Below the pieces are notes generated by a model. That model was not told where the DNA came from and did no database searches. It saw only the letters and a program-made list of their open reading frames with translations. From Arthrobotrys musiformis (taxonomy: Eukaryota; Ascomycota; Orbiliomycetes; Orbiliales; Orbiliaceae), in NCBI GenBank assembly GCA_036971715.1, contig JAVHJL010000003.1:4526001-4590000 (forward strand): 64,000 nucleotides of DNA. The letters are read 5' to 3'. Below are positions 1-12,500 of the stretch, in pieces; the stretch's first letter is position 1, and the number at the start of each line of letters is the position of its first letter. The position numbers and the translations under genes are program-made.

Positions 1-865
1 ACGAACATACCACGTGACAGCAGGGTAGCTTTAACAAACGCATTCACGCCAAGCACGAACAAAGGTATCTCCACCTGCCATTCGATATTATTCGAAAACC
101 TCGACTAACAGTTTTGCTTTGAAAAAAAAAGTTACGATCCGATTCCTATCAATCGGTTCAGCTCCTTCTCTAAAGAAGAAAGTGTTTACCGTCACGGCCT
201 CCAAGAAATTCTCATTTGTCGTGAGGTTTCTTCGGAACAATCTAGGTCTTGACAGACCGCTGCCGAGTACTTCACCCAGCAACAGCGGGCATCTGAATAC
301 CTCATCCAATCCGAACGGACAGAGCCTCTTTGTATATGTCAATAGCACATTTGCGCCCAGTTTGGATGCAGAGGTGGGGAATCTTTATAATTGTTTTAAG
401 AGTGAGAACCAGTTGGTATTGAATTACTGCTTGACGCCGGCTTTCGGGTAGTCTGGCGGCAAAAGCGGCCGGTTCTAGTTTTTTAGTTGGAGAAACGGAG
501 TTTCGAAAATTGCATCTTATTCCTTGCATCAAATTTTGGATAGATTGGTGAAGTTGGTTGCAACGATTATCATACGGGTATTAAAAATCTCAAGGTGACC
601 TTGTCTCGTACTAGTCCCCTTATTGCATGATTTTAAACCGATCGATCAATATATATATATTATTCCTTAATACATGACTGTATACAAAGACAGTCTATGA
701 AGATTGGAGGATCCGGCGATCAGTCACATTAATTATCTTCCATAGATGTGAAGGTCGTATGAGCCACGATTCGCATTTATGGCAAGTGCATTGGCATATC
801 AATATCCCCAGTTTCTTTGTATACACACCCTATCACGATCTTCTTGTAATGTTTTAAGAGGAAAA
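1..865. other. intergenic, no supported gene
   Basis: Only short overlapping open frames without a convincing protein pattern are seen, the longest about 110 codons from a TTG at 119. A short (AT)n run lies near 649-660. It is the downstream flank of the reverse-strand gene that ends at 866. Confidence 0.5.
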
Positions 866-2714
866 TTACGAGAAAAGCCCTCCGATTACATGGATCACTC
901 CACCAGCTGCACGTCCAACGCTTCCTGCCGCATTACCTGTCAAAAGAAACGACGAAAGTTAACCTATACCCTAAATAACTACGCACAAAGGTTCTAAAAC
1001 TCGCGAGGGGAGGACATACCGATTGCGCCGCCTATTTTTTCAACTGTGTGTTTTTCAAAGTTCCAGGTATCCTCAACCGCATGTGATCCGTAGTTCCAGG
1101 CATCTTCGAGACCCCCACCGATATCACTCCAGCCGAACAACATCGCGGGGCGTCTGACTACATTCCCAGGCCTAGCTACTTGCTTCGCAGCGGTAATCTT
1201 CTTTTCTGGTGCTTTTCCCGGGCGGAACGATTGGACGTGAACATTTTGGCCGGCTGCATCCGTGGTCGTGAATAGGATTGTCAATAGACCATTCTCATCG
1301 GCTCGAAGCCACGTGCCCGCTGCTGAAAACTCGATCTCGCGGCCATTGACTAGACCTTTGATTATCCCCGAGGTAGCAACCAGAAGCCAACTGTTGGCGA
1401 CAATATCTTCATTCGTGTCATCACCTTCTTGCTTCTCGGCAATTGCTTGGATGCGGACTGTGTAGCCCTTTACTTCGATATTATCGGTATCTGAAGCATG
1501 GTAGAAGGGATACTTCTGCCACTTGCTGGTTTTAGTGCTCTGCTGTAGTACGCTAAGGTTCCCGTCCTCATCCACGGATAACAAAGTGTTAACTTTCGCT
1601 TTGCAACCGTCCGGATTTTCTGAAGCGGCCAAGATGCTCGAAACACGGGTCGCGTTTCCCTCGGTCAGAAGTGAGATTGTGGAGCCCGCAGATAACTTCG
1701 AGGCTATTCCGTCGTAATACGAAAGACTTTCGTCCGCGGTTGTATAGAAGATACGGACGTCGTCCGCATGCTGCGCGATGTGCATGTCCTTAATATCCAG
1801 AGATCCGCCCTCTTTCGAGGAAATAACATGGCCTTCTTTTTGGGGGGACATGTATTCGGACGACGTGAACGCCGTTATGGTAACGCCGCCGGTAACGAGC
1901 ACCGAAATGTTCTTGGCCGGGTCGACGAAAGTAGCGATGCATTGAGTGTCTTTAGATAAAAGTTAGCAGTCCCTTCATGAATTCATGGTAAAGATCCCAA
2001 CAATATCCGGTCCCTACCTTCAGGAATCTTCGGCTCGACTACGAAAACCCCGCCGTCTCCCCGCAATAGCTTGAATTGAACCTTCTTCTTCCCACCAAAC
2101 TCGTATAAAACGAATAACCCATCACCAAGCGGGCTTTTACCAAAAGAAACATCCAGAATCTCCTCAGCACTAGTATCCAACGACCACGAAGTATCCAATG
2201 ACAAAACGCCATCCGCGACACGGATAAACCCGATCTGCTCCTCCTTCGTGATTTTACCAATTGGCTCAAATGCAGCAATTATCAAAGGATACTCCTCCAC
2301 GGAATTGAAATTACTCATAAAAATGTGATGAACAGGCGGTATCCCCGTCGCCTTCAGAATACTCGAGGCCGGGATGGCAGTAGATATATTGGCTACATCG
2401 ACTTTATGAAGAAGCCACAAGGTGGTACTACCACCCCCACCCACGGCGATACAAATATCCAAATCCAGATTCTGCGCTTGTTGAACATCGAAAGCTTGAA
2501 TATGCCCCTCGATGCCGACCAGCTTTCCAAAATCGAGTATGGTATGCACGCCGTTGATGCTCAGGATGAGGTTTAATTTCTTCTCGTCGGTGAGGGTGAA
2601 GCATGCGAGTTTGGAGTCTTTGTCTTTGATTGCGACGAAGCGGTCTCCGGCTTTGATAGGTTTGGCCGGGATCAAGTCCGTTGTCAGTTCGGAGTCGACT
2701 TGGATTTTGATCAT
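866..2714 (-). CDS. orphan beta-rich (propeller-like) protein with glycine-rich tail, 3 exons
   Basis: I do not recognise this family. The model is complement(join(866..936,1020..1949,2018..2714)), 565 aa. Intron 1 has a GTAGGG donor and a TGCTAAC branch. Intron 2 has a GTATGT donor, a GTTAAC branch and a TTTTGACAG acceptor, and both joins keep the frame. The ATG at 2714 opens with MIKIQVDSELTTD and no signal peptide, so the protein is probably intracellular. The body is rich in short beta-like hydrophobic strands with repeated G/D turns (for example DEDGNLSVLQQS, ADENGLLTILFTT), which suggests a beta-propeller or beta-sandwich fold. The last ~26 residues, mostly encoded by exon 3, are a Gly/Ala-rich segment that could form an amphipathic membrane-touching helix. 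If exon 3 is not used, the frame instead ends at 994 with SSPREF. Function is unknown. Confidence 0.7.
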
Positions 2715-4044
2715 TTTTGTTAAAGTATAAGGCTTTTGAAGTGATAGAACTCAAAAAGTGGTGTATGTATAGGAAATATGGTTCGCAGAAAATTAAATAA
2801 ATGTTACTGGAGATAGTCAAATATGATTGCGGTTGAAAAGATAAATTATGAATCAGTATCGCGAGAAGCGGGCCTCTTTATACTTGACACTCCCAGAGTT
2901 GATGGTAGCTTCTAGCTTCTTCCCATATATATGACCATATGCAGATGCGTTGTATAGTCGTTCACGTTTCAGCCTTCTGAATTTCTGGTAGAGTCATGGC
3001 CCTGAAGGATACCCGAACCCCGCCATTAATTGAAGCTCAATTCTTCATCCTAGCATACATCTCGGAATACGTCAAGCTACCCATAAAATTGCATTATTGT
3101 TGTGAGCTGAAGCTGGCGTCATGTTGCGCTGTCCAAGGGCTCTAGAGCTGTATGCGAATGTAGGCCAGAACACCGACAGGCCCTCGGGCGAGAGAAAAGC
3201 CAGGCCTGCTCAAACCCAACCACCCAAATGGTAAATATTCCGAGGTTTATAGCAAAATGCCTCCATTGGAATTGAATATTCTCAATAAAATTCCCGGTAC
3301 TAAGTCGGGTACCGGACAAGTCCCACGTTAACTTCGTTTCAGCTGGAGCGGTAAATTTTACCACATAACCCTGCAAAATACTCTACGGACAGGCACACCA
3401 TAATCAAGGAAACGGCCCGGCCCTTACGCTAGCCGGTCTATATCCATGGGTCCCTAGCATCCAACTTACTTTATGCGGCTAGTTACCAAGTACCTGTACC
3501 TGTACGCCATATGCATACCGCCATTGAGGCCAGGGAAAAATACAACACCGTCGCATTCGGCAAGCAAGTCCGCCGCTGTGCACAACCATGCTCGACGCCG
3601 ATTCCGACGGGGAGTACGTATACTAGGGCAAAATATCAGGCGATGCTACGGCTGACAAGTATACCTAGAAACAGACCTCCTCCGGGCCATGGGGTGAGGA
3701 AATGTGGAGTATAGGGTAGCCTGAAAGCTAATGATACCCATTAAACGCATGCAACTATGTTCAGTCTTATTGCAAAAAGCGGTCTACATCATCCTACAGC
3801 TCGCGGGCTTCGAATGCGATGTGTGAAATACGTAACTCAATAGATCATAAAGTTTCATTGCTTCTAATTGACATAATATGGCGGCGACGTGCGGGCCAAG
3901 ATACCCGCGACAGGGTTGTAACCATACGCTCTTCAGGAGCCACTCTAAGATTGAAAATTTTACTAAAAAGCCGTGATGCGGTCTCGTGTAGCTTCCGTAG
4001 AATCCATTTTTGAGACCACATCCGGGACTATAGCAAAAATAAGT
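2715..4044. other. intergenic, no supported gene
   Basis: This 1.3-kb spacer holds the promoter side of the reverse-strand orphan and the 3' flank of the F-box pseudogene. Open frames are short, overlapping and lack recognisable protein signal. No repeat or RNA gene was seen. Confidence 0.5.
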
Positions 4045-5632
4045 CTAGCCACCAACGGATCTCCTTCGTTCACCAGGGATCATTTCCTCCTTGTCTCGAA
4101 CGATCTCTAGATCCCGCCTCTCTTGATTGACTAGGTATGTGAGGTGGATGTCGCCTAGTTTACGTGGATCAAACGCGAAGAAATCCACAACCTTCAAGTT
4201 GTGCATTTCGTCTTCACACCACGTTTCGATCAAGTCGAGAAGAATCGGCTCCATATCAACTATGAAGTCCTCGAGGGACGTCTTAATCAATTGATGGGTC
4301 TCCAAACGAACTCGTGGAACCATTTTAAGCTTGCCCCACTTTTCACAGAATCCCACCTAAATAACGGTTAGCGCCTGTTTCGGAAATTACAATCATTTGC
4401 TGGTATACGAGTACCGGGGGAATACTCACTCTATCAGGGACAGACTCGACACGCCCCAAGTCGGTTGGGGAAATGTCTTTAAGCCAAAGCTCCTCGAGGT
4501 TTGGGTAAAGTGTATTCAGCATTCCGATTTTCCCATCGATCCCGGGCCCCCAGTACCTTTTATTAACCTTGAGAACCTTCAGATTCTCCATAACTAAGTC
4601 TGATATATCCGCCCCCTTTCTAGGTGTACGCCAGATAGTGGTGTCGGTTTCCAAAACGGTGAGAGTGTCGAGTGAGCGTTTGAAGACATTGTAGTCGTCA
4701 AACCCTCAAACCCTTTCAAAAAGGATCCAGCCAAGTATGTCATTGATTTTAGGCCCCTTGGGAAGTGCAGATCCAGTTGGTCTTCCGGGACCATAGTTAT
4801 CAAAGGGCCCCCAGGGGAGGCAACTCGAATATTGAGAGTCTGCAGCCCAGCAGGTTGGAACTTTGACAAAAGCTTGATGAAGGGGATGAAGGACTTGATA
4901 TTGGTACAAATTGTATCAATATCGATGTGGACGGCTCTCTGGAAGAATCCTTTCGAAAAGGCCTCGAAGATCTTTGGATGGTTGAACGAGGCTCTAACAT
5001 CCTTGAAGGGACAAATTCCGCTAAAAACTGGATCGAGATGACACTCTTCAACTGGAATACTACCCTGACAGTCAAAGTCTCTAAGATATCCAATAATATT
5101 GAATGGGGTATCCGGTGTACAGTCGATCCAATCTCTGCTCCAGTATCTCAGATCATAGAAGTTATCCTTCATCAATTGGTCCCAGGTCTCTTTGGCCGGC
5201 CTTCGAAAGATATCAACCTTCAGATATCTAGACGAGCATTAACCAAACACTCCATTAAAACCCCAAAAAATACCTGGGGACTTACTTGACCGCAGATCTA
5301 AGCTCCTCATACCTCTCGAGCAACTTCAAGCACCCTCCTTCAACAGAAGTCCTAACATGCGCCTCGCGCATATAGAACCTCAAACAAACCATTCGGAATG
5401 CCCTGCAGGTCTTAGAAACCTCGAGCAATTCATCTCTAGGACAGTATGACAGAATCTCAGTCTGCAATTCGATGGGGAGCTTATCAAAAGGAAAGCCCTT
5501 TTTATCGATTTTGGGGCCACTGTCTGTGAGAAGGCCCTCTGATTTTAGAGATTTAGTCTCAAGACCTTCAGTTGGCTGATTTGAAGGAGTTGGGTCAGTA
5601 GGTCGGTCCATTTTGATGATGAAGACGCTCAA
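4045..5632 (-). pseudogene. F-box protein gene disrupted by 8-bp tandem duplication
   Basis: The exons are complement(join(4045..4356,4430..5227,5286..5632)). Donors are GTAAGT and GTGAGT, and acceptors are CGTCTAG and ATTTAG. Exon 1 encodes an F-box at about residues 47-93 (FDKLPIELQTEILSYC...VSKTCRAF), which would bind Skp1 in an SCF ubiquitin ligase. The rest is LRR-like substrate-recognition sequence typical of expanded ascomycete F-box families. In exon 2 an exact 8-bp unit is repeated in tandem (4698-4705 and 4706-4713). The three exons total 1457 nt, which is not a multiple of three; removing one copy gives 1449 nt, an uninterrupted 482-residue frame. As written, translation leaves the frame near residue 288 and stops at 4594, losing the C-terminal third. 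A second in-frame ATG (MDRP) lies 21 nt inside. An assembly or sequencing artefact is the alternative. Confidence 0.75.
4698..4713 (-). repeat. 8-bp tandem duplication causing frameshift
   Basis: On the plus strand TCAAACCC occurs twice head to tail. On the coding strand this is GGGTTTGA twice. It sits inside exon 2 of the F-box gene, and one copy restores the downstream frame exactly. Confidence 0.9.
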
Positions 5633-6363
5633 ATTGCGATGGATCTAGTCTCGTTCCCAGTGATGGATCTTGTGTTAAGTGTGATTATGATGCGAAATCC
5701 GTGATAACGGGGGCACAGTCAAGCAGATACACGATCAAAAGGGAGAGGAAGCTCGACGATGGGTATGAAGATAGCGGACCCACAAATGATGAGGTCTGAC
5801 GATGCTGTTAGAGCGTTCAGGTGATGAACGGCGTGGTGGTTGATTGATTGGTACGGTTGATTGATGGTTTGAATTGAGTTGATGACGTTGGTTGAATGGT
5901 GGGAGAGATATCGCAGTATCAAAGCGCCTACGTCTATAGCTACAGAGCGTCAACAACGTTGAAGCAACCCCAAAGGCACCTTCTTCAACACAACAACGTG
6001 TCGTATTTTGCACTGGCTGCCCCACGATGACACCCGGGGACCTTAGCTTAGGGTCTAACTAATGTAATAAATTAAAACAAAGTCACTTAGATTTAGACGT
6101 CATCTTGTATACCAGAGCTAGCCAGAGAAGGAAGAACAATGAAAAATGCAGTGGCCCTAGTCTCAGAAATGCAGGCAGAATCCAGAGCTATAAAAACAGA
6201 ATCTTGTCCCCAGATCAAAAGATGTGCGAACACCAGTCTAGTAAGAAGATATGAAAACGACGGACTTCAAAAAAAAACAGAAAAGAAAGAAGAGAAGAAG
6301 AAAATCCGTGTCAATCCAAAGGCCCCTCATAATATATATCTTAGGTCGGAACCCTTGAATCGA
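5633..6363. other. intergenic between two reverse-strand F-box genes
   Basis: Promoter side of the F-box pseudogene. At about 5835-5900 there are irregular repeats of GTTGATTGATTG, and at about 6275-6305 a purine-rich AAAGAAGAG tract. No gene is supported. Confidence 0.5.
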
Positions 6364-8022
6364 TTAACCATTCCCAGTAAAACAATACCGATAAAACCCC
6401 AGCCGCGACGACATCGGCATATACGCCGACTGCCACTCCCAAGAGCTATCCGCCCTGTATCGCCCAAAAATATCATAAATCTCTCCAGCTAATCCAGATC
6501 TAATATGCACCGCTTCTAGACCTCGCATTCCTACTTCGAACCACTGGGATATGAAGATTCTACTCCATTTGGCTGTGATCGGCAGTGGGCCCGGGAGGAT
6601 GTCGTTAAGGCCGCAACGGGCTTGCTCCCATTTGGCCCAGTCGTTGAGTTCGTGGAATTCTATTCTCACTTTTTTGACGTGCTTTAGGGTGCCCCATTGG
6701 GAATACCATGCCCTCGATTTTGTGATATTCTGCAGGATATTAGAACAAGTCAGCCCCGAGCTCTAAGGTAAGATGTAGGGAATTTGAAGGCTTACACTGT
6801 CATCGGAATTTCGGCCCCCCCTTTCTACCGGCTTCAACGCCAACTCTTCAACATTCGGAAACACCTGGCTCATACTCCGCGCTATATCCGGACTACTAGC
6901 TATATCCCTCGTGACTCTCAGGATCTTAACGAGCGGACACACAACCGCCTCGCTAGGCCCACACCTTGAATTCCACAAGCAGCAATTGATATCCACAATA
7001 TTGAGCGTATTAGCCGAGGGTCTGAACATAGGAAAATAGTCAAATGTTCCCATAGCGGAAGTGATTCGAGATTTGAGATGCGAGATGCCCGCCGGGTATC
7101 GTATGAAGTCCGTCTCATCGACGGTTAATCTAACTTCTACCGATTCTGCCTCATCTTCTAGCTGTATGCTGAGTTTATCGAATTTTGATGGTGTGTTATC
7201 TGCTAGGGCGTTAATGATCTCTATGAAAGACTTTAATTGGCTGACTGGGTATTTGATTTCTGCAGTCTGTACGCCCTCAAAATGCCGATTGGAGAGCGCA
7301 GTCATCATTTCCGGGCTGTTGTAAGAAGGGTCGAGATCGTCATAAAAGATCGCGGAGTCAGCGTCGCCCCAGCTGTCTGAATCTTCCAAATCGGATTCCT
7401 CTTCCTCCTCCTCGGAACAGTTTCTCCAACCCTCCGGGGGGTAAACCCCCAGTCTTAGATTTCTAGTCCCAAAAGAAAGAAGTGTTTAGCAAACTCACCA
7501 TCATATTTACTTTTAGCATGGGGGACGATGAAGGAAAATAATATAAACTTACCTCACCGCCCTCCGAAAATTTGGCCTCTCCGCCAACTTGGTCAGAACA
7601 AGCCCATTCGCCGAGGAGCAAATATTCGCATCATAAAGATGGTGATACAAACAAATATCATAAAACTGCCTACAAGTCTTTGCAATCCGACCAAGCCTCC
7701 CGCGATGACAATACCCCAAGATCTGTCGTTGTAATTCAACCGGTAGCCTCAGAAAGTAGCAATCTTGTTTTCGAGGGCGTATCAATTCCGCAATATGGGG
7801 TCTCCTGAAGAGTGTTGCTCTAGTCTCTACGGATGGAGTTGGTGATGCATCTCGGCCATTGGTTAGGTATTTACGCACCCTCCTGGCGTTTTTCCTCTTC
7901 TGTTTGAGGGCACGGAGGTACTGGGATATGGTTGGTATTTTCAAGTTCAGCAGACGGCGAAGGACCCTCGCCCCGCGGCTGATTTGACGGGTCCACCTTG
8001 GTTCCTTTGTTAAAGAGTCCAT
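6364..8022 (-). CDS. F-box protein, 3 exons, 500 aa
   Basis: The model is complement(join(6364..6729,6796..7462,7553..8022)), 500 aa. The introns start GTAAGT and GTAAGC and end CTAG and CTGCAG, and all joins keep the frame. The F-box lies at about residues 89-134 (FLRLPVELQRQILGYC...IAKTCRQF), preceded by a basic N-terminal region of about 80 residues. An acidic stretch (EEEEEES) follows the first join, then LRR-like sequence with the motif FPNVEELALKP. The family acts as a Skp1-bound substrate adaptor of SCF ubiquitin ligases; the substrate cannot be read from the sequence. It resembles the broken F-box gene 0.7 kb away on the same strand in F-box sequence and exon layout, so the two probably arose by tandem duplication. 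This copy is intact. Confidence 0.8.
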
Positions 8023-9539
8023 ATTTTGGTCTATCGTTCTCTTTATACCCTTTAGGCGCAGATGTGTTCCGTAAGTAACCGTTAGTATAGAAATAAGTAT
8101 GAAAGAATTGTCTAAAAAGAAAGTTCCGTGGGTAATCTAGAGATAGGAAACGGTATACGTGTCGATGGGTCTTGAGCTATAATATAATACCGCAAGAAAT
8201 TTCGAAAGCGAGGCCCGGGAGGGTAATATATTACTCAACATGGAGCTGAATATACACTGTGGTAAATTTTTTAGATTCAAACCAAAAGATTTCCGCGCTC
8301 CCAAATTGCTCAGACCCAAATCGTCGGGAAGATGGTGATAAGATGCGAAAGAGATGGCTTGGTCTCCCAGAATCCTCATATCCGGTCCCTTAATTCGTAG
8401 GCCACCCGTCATAAATACGCAAAGAAGACTTAAAATAAGACATGGATCATCGTGCGGCGTGACAGATCTCGAGTAACCCGGTTAAAAAATATCGAATGAG
8501 AGATTTGTACATATCCGCTCTCGCCGATCCAGTATCAATTATACCAAAATACCTACGTAGCCTAAATTGGGTGATATTCCGAGCTTGGGGGGCGCGCTGT
8601 CACATTAATATTATAATATTCAGCTGAATTCAGTCTGGGGATTAGCAATTAGGCACGCTATCTGTTAACTCGATATATATGGTTATAATTAAGTCTGCAT
8701 TTCGAGCAAGCTGTAGCTCATATGATCATGCGCATGCGTTATGGCACGGTGTCCGGGACCCAGTTAGTGAATGAATCAAGTTCGCCGCCTAGCATCGAGG
8801 TTTAGGATCCAGGGCAGCATATCTGTCTCGTTTAATTATCCCAGTGCCACTGCCTGAGCTTTATATATATAAATTTATGGAGCACATGCCAGAGCAATGG
8901 AATGTTGCTCCTGATTAGTCTTTGCCTCTATCAGCGCCTGGATTCGAGGCTACTGATTAGTCTGAACACGCTCCTGATAATATATCGAACGTCGATCTTG
9001 CCTCGCCTTGACTCGACTGTTTGCTACGTACCAGTAGACGCTCCTCACGTGACAGTATTAGCATTTAAAACCGACAGCCAGTGCGCAGAATATTACGAAG
9101 TAGTTGTGGGCATGGAATTGTATGGACGTGTTGCAAAATGTAAAAAAGATGTTAAAAAGATGTGTTGTCAACACATCGACGGCGACCCGTGTAGACGTCC
9201 ATGAGCTCGAACACAACATCTTGAGATTTATCCTTCAGAGGACTGTAACGCACCCTTTCTTTCGCCGCTGACAAATTGGGTGGGTATATGTTTCAGTCCG
9301 ACCTTCTCCTGCTTCCCATAATATGCATGCGACGTGGCGGTGGGGCATCGATAACAAACGAGGCTGGGTGAATTCAAAGAGTTCGCGTCAAAAGTGTTAT
9401 TTTTATATCTCCATGCATGGCCATGGAGTGCTACTCCGACCTTTCTGACTTCCTCGAAGTCGACTTCGAAGCCTACCTCTTAACAAAGCAGACCCTTTAA
9501 TTCTGTTCGAGCGAGTCGGCCCGGTAATATCCAACCAAC
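8023..9539. other. intergenic, no supported gene
   Basis: This spacer between divergent F-box and NLR genes contains a 91-codon frame on the minus strand (8137-8412) and a 100-codon frame on the plus strand (8902-9204). Neither shows a recognisable protein pattern. AT-rich runs occur near 8600-8700 and 8860-8880. Promoters for both neighbours must lie here. Confidence 0.5.
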
Positions 9540-12500
9540 ATGTCCACGCCCGACCGCGAGAGCTACACCGTTGGTTGGATCTGTGCCGTACAGACGGAGT
9601 ATGTCGCGGCACAGTGTTTTTTAGACGAAAGGCATGGGAAACCTGAGTCCGTGCATACCAACGACAACAACCACTATACCCTCGGAAGGATTGCAGGACA
9701 TAATGTTGTTATCGCTATCTTACCTAGTGGGGAGTATGGTATATCCTCAGCGACGGCTGTGATAAAGGATATGCTGCATACCTTTCCTAATATAAGAATC
9801 GGTTTAATGGTGGGTATCGGCGGGGGGGCAACAACTCCAAAGCACGATATTCGCCTTGGTGATATTGTAGTCGGTGCCCCCCGCGATGGAAACGGCGGCG
9901 TACTCCAGTACGATTTCGGGAAAATGAATCAAACTCTCGATCAAAATGAAGGTCAAAATCAAGATCAAGGTCAGAGTTTTCAATGCACGGGTTTCTTGAA
10001 CCAGCCACCACCAATCCTGCGAACCGCATTGGCCGGGCTCGCCTCTCGGCATGAGATCGATGGTCACGAGCTTGACAAAGCTATTAGCGATGTCCTCGAT
10101 AGAAAACCGAAGCTTCGAAAGAAATATAGGCGGCCGGATCCGAGTTGCGACAGGTTATACAAATCTGAAGTAATCCATTCTTCAAAGGATGAAGGTTGTC
10201 TAGCTACCTGTGGCGACGATCAGTCTAAATTAGTCTCACGACCCGAACGAAGTGAAGAAGAAGAGGAAGGGAATAATCCAGCCATTCATTATGGCTTGAT
10301 TGCTTCGGCGAACCAGTTGATGAAGAATGCCATTATTCGAGATAGGCTTGCTAAGGAAAATAACATTCTTTGCTTTGAAATGGAAGCGGCAGGATTGATG
10401 AACCAATTTCCATGTTTGGTTATTCGAGGTATCTGTGACTATTCGGATTCCCATAAAAATAAGGAGTGGCAAGGATATGCGGCAATGGCAGCGGCTGCCT
10501 ATGCTAAAGATCTTCTCTGCGAAGTCGTCCCCGCTAAAGTAGCAGCTGAAAGGAAGATTACTGAGGTCCCTGGGGTTCTCTCTTCAAGTAAGTTGCCCCA
10601 AGTTGGCTATAAGAATAGATAAGCTAGCATCAAAATGCGCATAGTCGAGGCATACTAGCACTGGACTAAGGAGCTATTGGAGATCGTTCTGCTAATAAGG
10701 TTCTAGTCGAGAGAAATGTAAATGAGATGCGTACCAATGTTCAAGACACCAGCGACGATGTTAAGAGCATTGCGAGGAAGATGAAGAGTGAAAAGATAGA
10801 CCGTTGGTTGTCGGCTCCGGACCCTTCGACAAATTACCACAAAGGCCTCGAGCGACGCCATGAAGGCTCAGGCACTTGGTTCCTAAAGAGTAAACAATTC
10901 GACGAATGGAGGACTAGTCAGAAAAGTTCTCTTTTATGGCTTCATGGGATTCCTGGATGCGGCAAAACGATTCTTAGCTCCACGATTATTGAAAGACTCG
11001 AAAGTGACCCGGCCTGCCAACCTCTTCTCTACTTCTACTTTGACTTCACTGATACTGGCAAGCAAACACTTGAGAATATGCTTCGAGTCCTAATCAGCCA
11101 GCTCCATCATAAACTGAGAGACCCATCAGTCCAGCTAGAGTCTCTCTATTCATCTTGCGCAGACGGACGTCAACAACCGACATGCCGATCGCTTTGTGAG
11201 ACCTTATCCCGTATGGTAGAGCAAGCCAAGGAAGTCTGGATTATCCTGGATGCGCTTGACGAATGCCGTACAAGGGGTGGTTCATCGACTGAAGGGTTAC
11301 TACCATGGATGAGCGGAATCCTAAACTCGAAGCAGAACATCCATCTTCTGACCACAAGTCGACTAGAAAATGATATCAAATCTGAAATAGAGAATTTCAC
11401 ACGCATCGGCAGCACAGAAGCGAATCACACCGCCTGGCCTCCAGACCATATAATACCCATCCAGAGCAGCCTCATCAGCGATGATATTAACGCATACATT
11501 CGTATGAGAGTTAGGCAGGAGGAGAGTGGTCTCAAGAGATGGCGATCTCATCCCGAGATCCAGAGTGAGATTGAGGCCTGTCTTATAGGAAAAGCTAATG
11601 GGATGTAAGACTCAGTATAAGCTCATATATCATCCATGGATCTCAAGAGATGCTAAGGATTATTAGGTTTAGATGGGCTGCATGCCAGCTTGATGCCTTG
11701 AAAAATTGTTTGGAATATCGCAGTCTTCAAAAGACTCTTCAATCCCTACCGGCGACCTTGGACGAAACTTATGCAAGGATCTTACGTGGCATTCCTCAAG
11801 AACACAAACAAAGTGCTATGAGAATTCTTCAATTTCTAACATACTCTGCGCGCCCTTTGGCGATCGAGGAGGCAATAGACGCAATAGCGGTGGATACAGA
11901 AGGAGATGAATACTTTAATCCAAAATATAGAATGCCTGATCGCGATGAAATCCTGTGTTACTGCTCCAGTTTGGTGGTTGCGGTGTCTGTGGAGAAAGAT
12001 TGGCGAATCGGAGGTGGTACATACACGGAGCTTCAGTTAGCGCATTTCTCAGTCAAAGAATATCTAACATCAGACCGTCTGGACAACGACATCAACCGGC
12101 ATTTTCAAGAGATCGTTGCTAAAGGGTCAATTGCAACGGTTTGTCTCGCATATTTATTACACTTAGACCACGATGTTTCAACTGATGAGCTTAGGAATGC
12201 CTATCCGCTGGCACAATACTGTGCCCAATATTGGACAGATTTTGCGACGTTTGCCGAAACTAAGGACGACAGATTGCGAATCTTCATTCGGAAATTTTTC
12301 AGGGGCAGCCACGAAAACCCCTATAGAAACTGCTACAGTCTCTATCGTCCAGACGACGACGGGAGAGATTCTTTTATACATCCATATAGAAGTCAGCCAG
12401 CTCCGCCACTATATTATGCATCACTCGGAGGCCTCCTAGATCCAGTCAAGGATTTGCTAGACCACGGTGCTGATGTAAATGCTCAAGCGCAAAATGGGAC

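Noticed and set aside
8902..9204. 100-codon frame upstream of the NLR
   Set aside because: No recognisable pattern, and the NLR start at 9540 already matches the family N-terminus.
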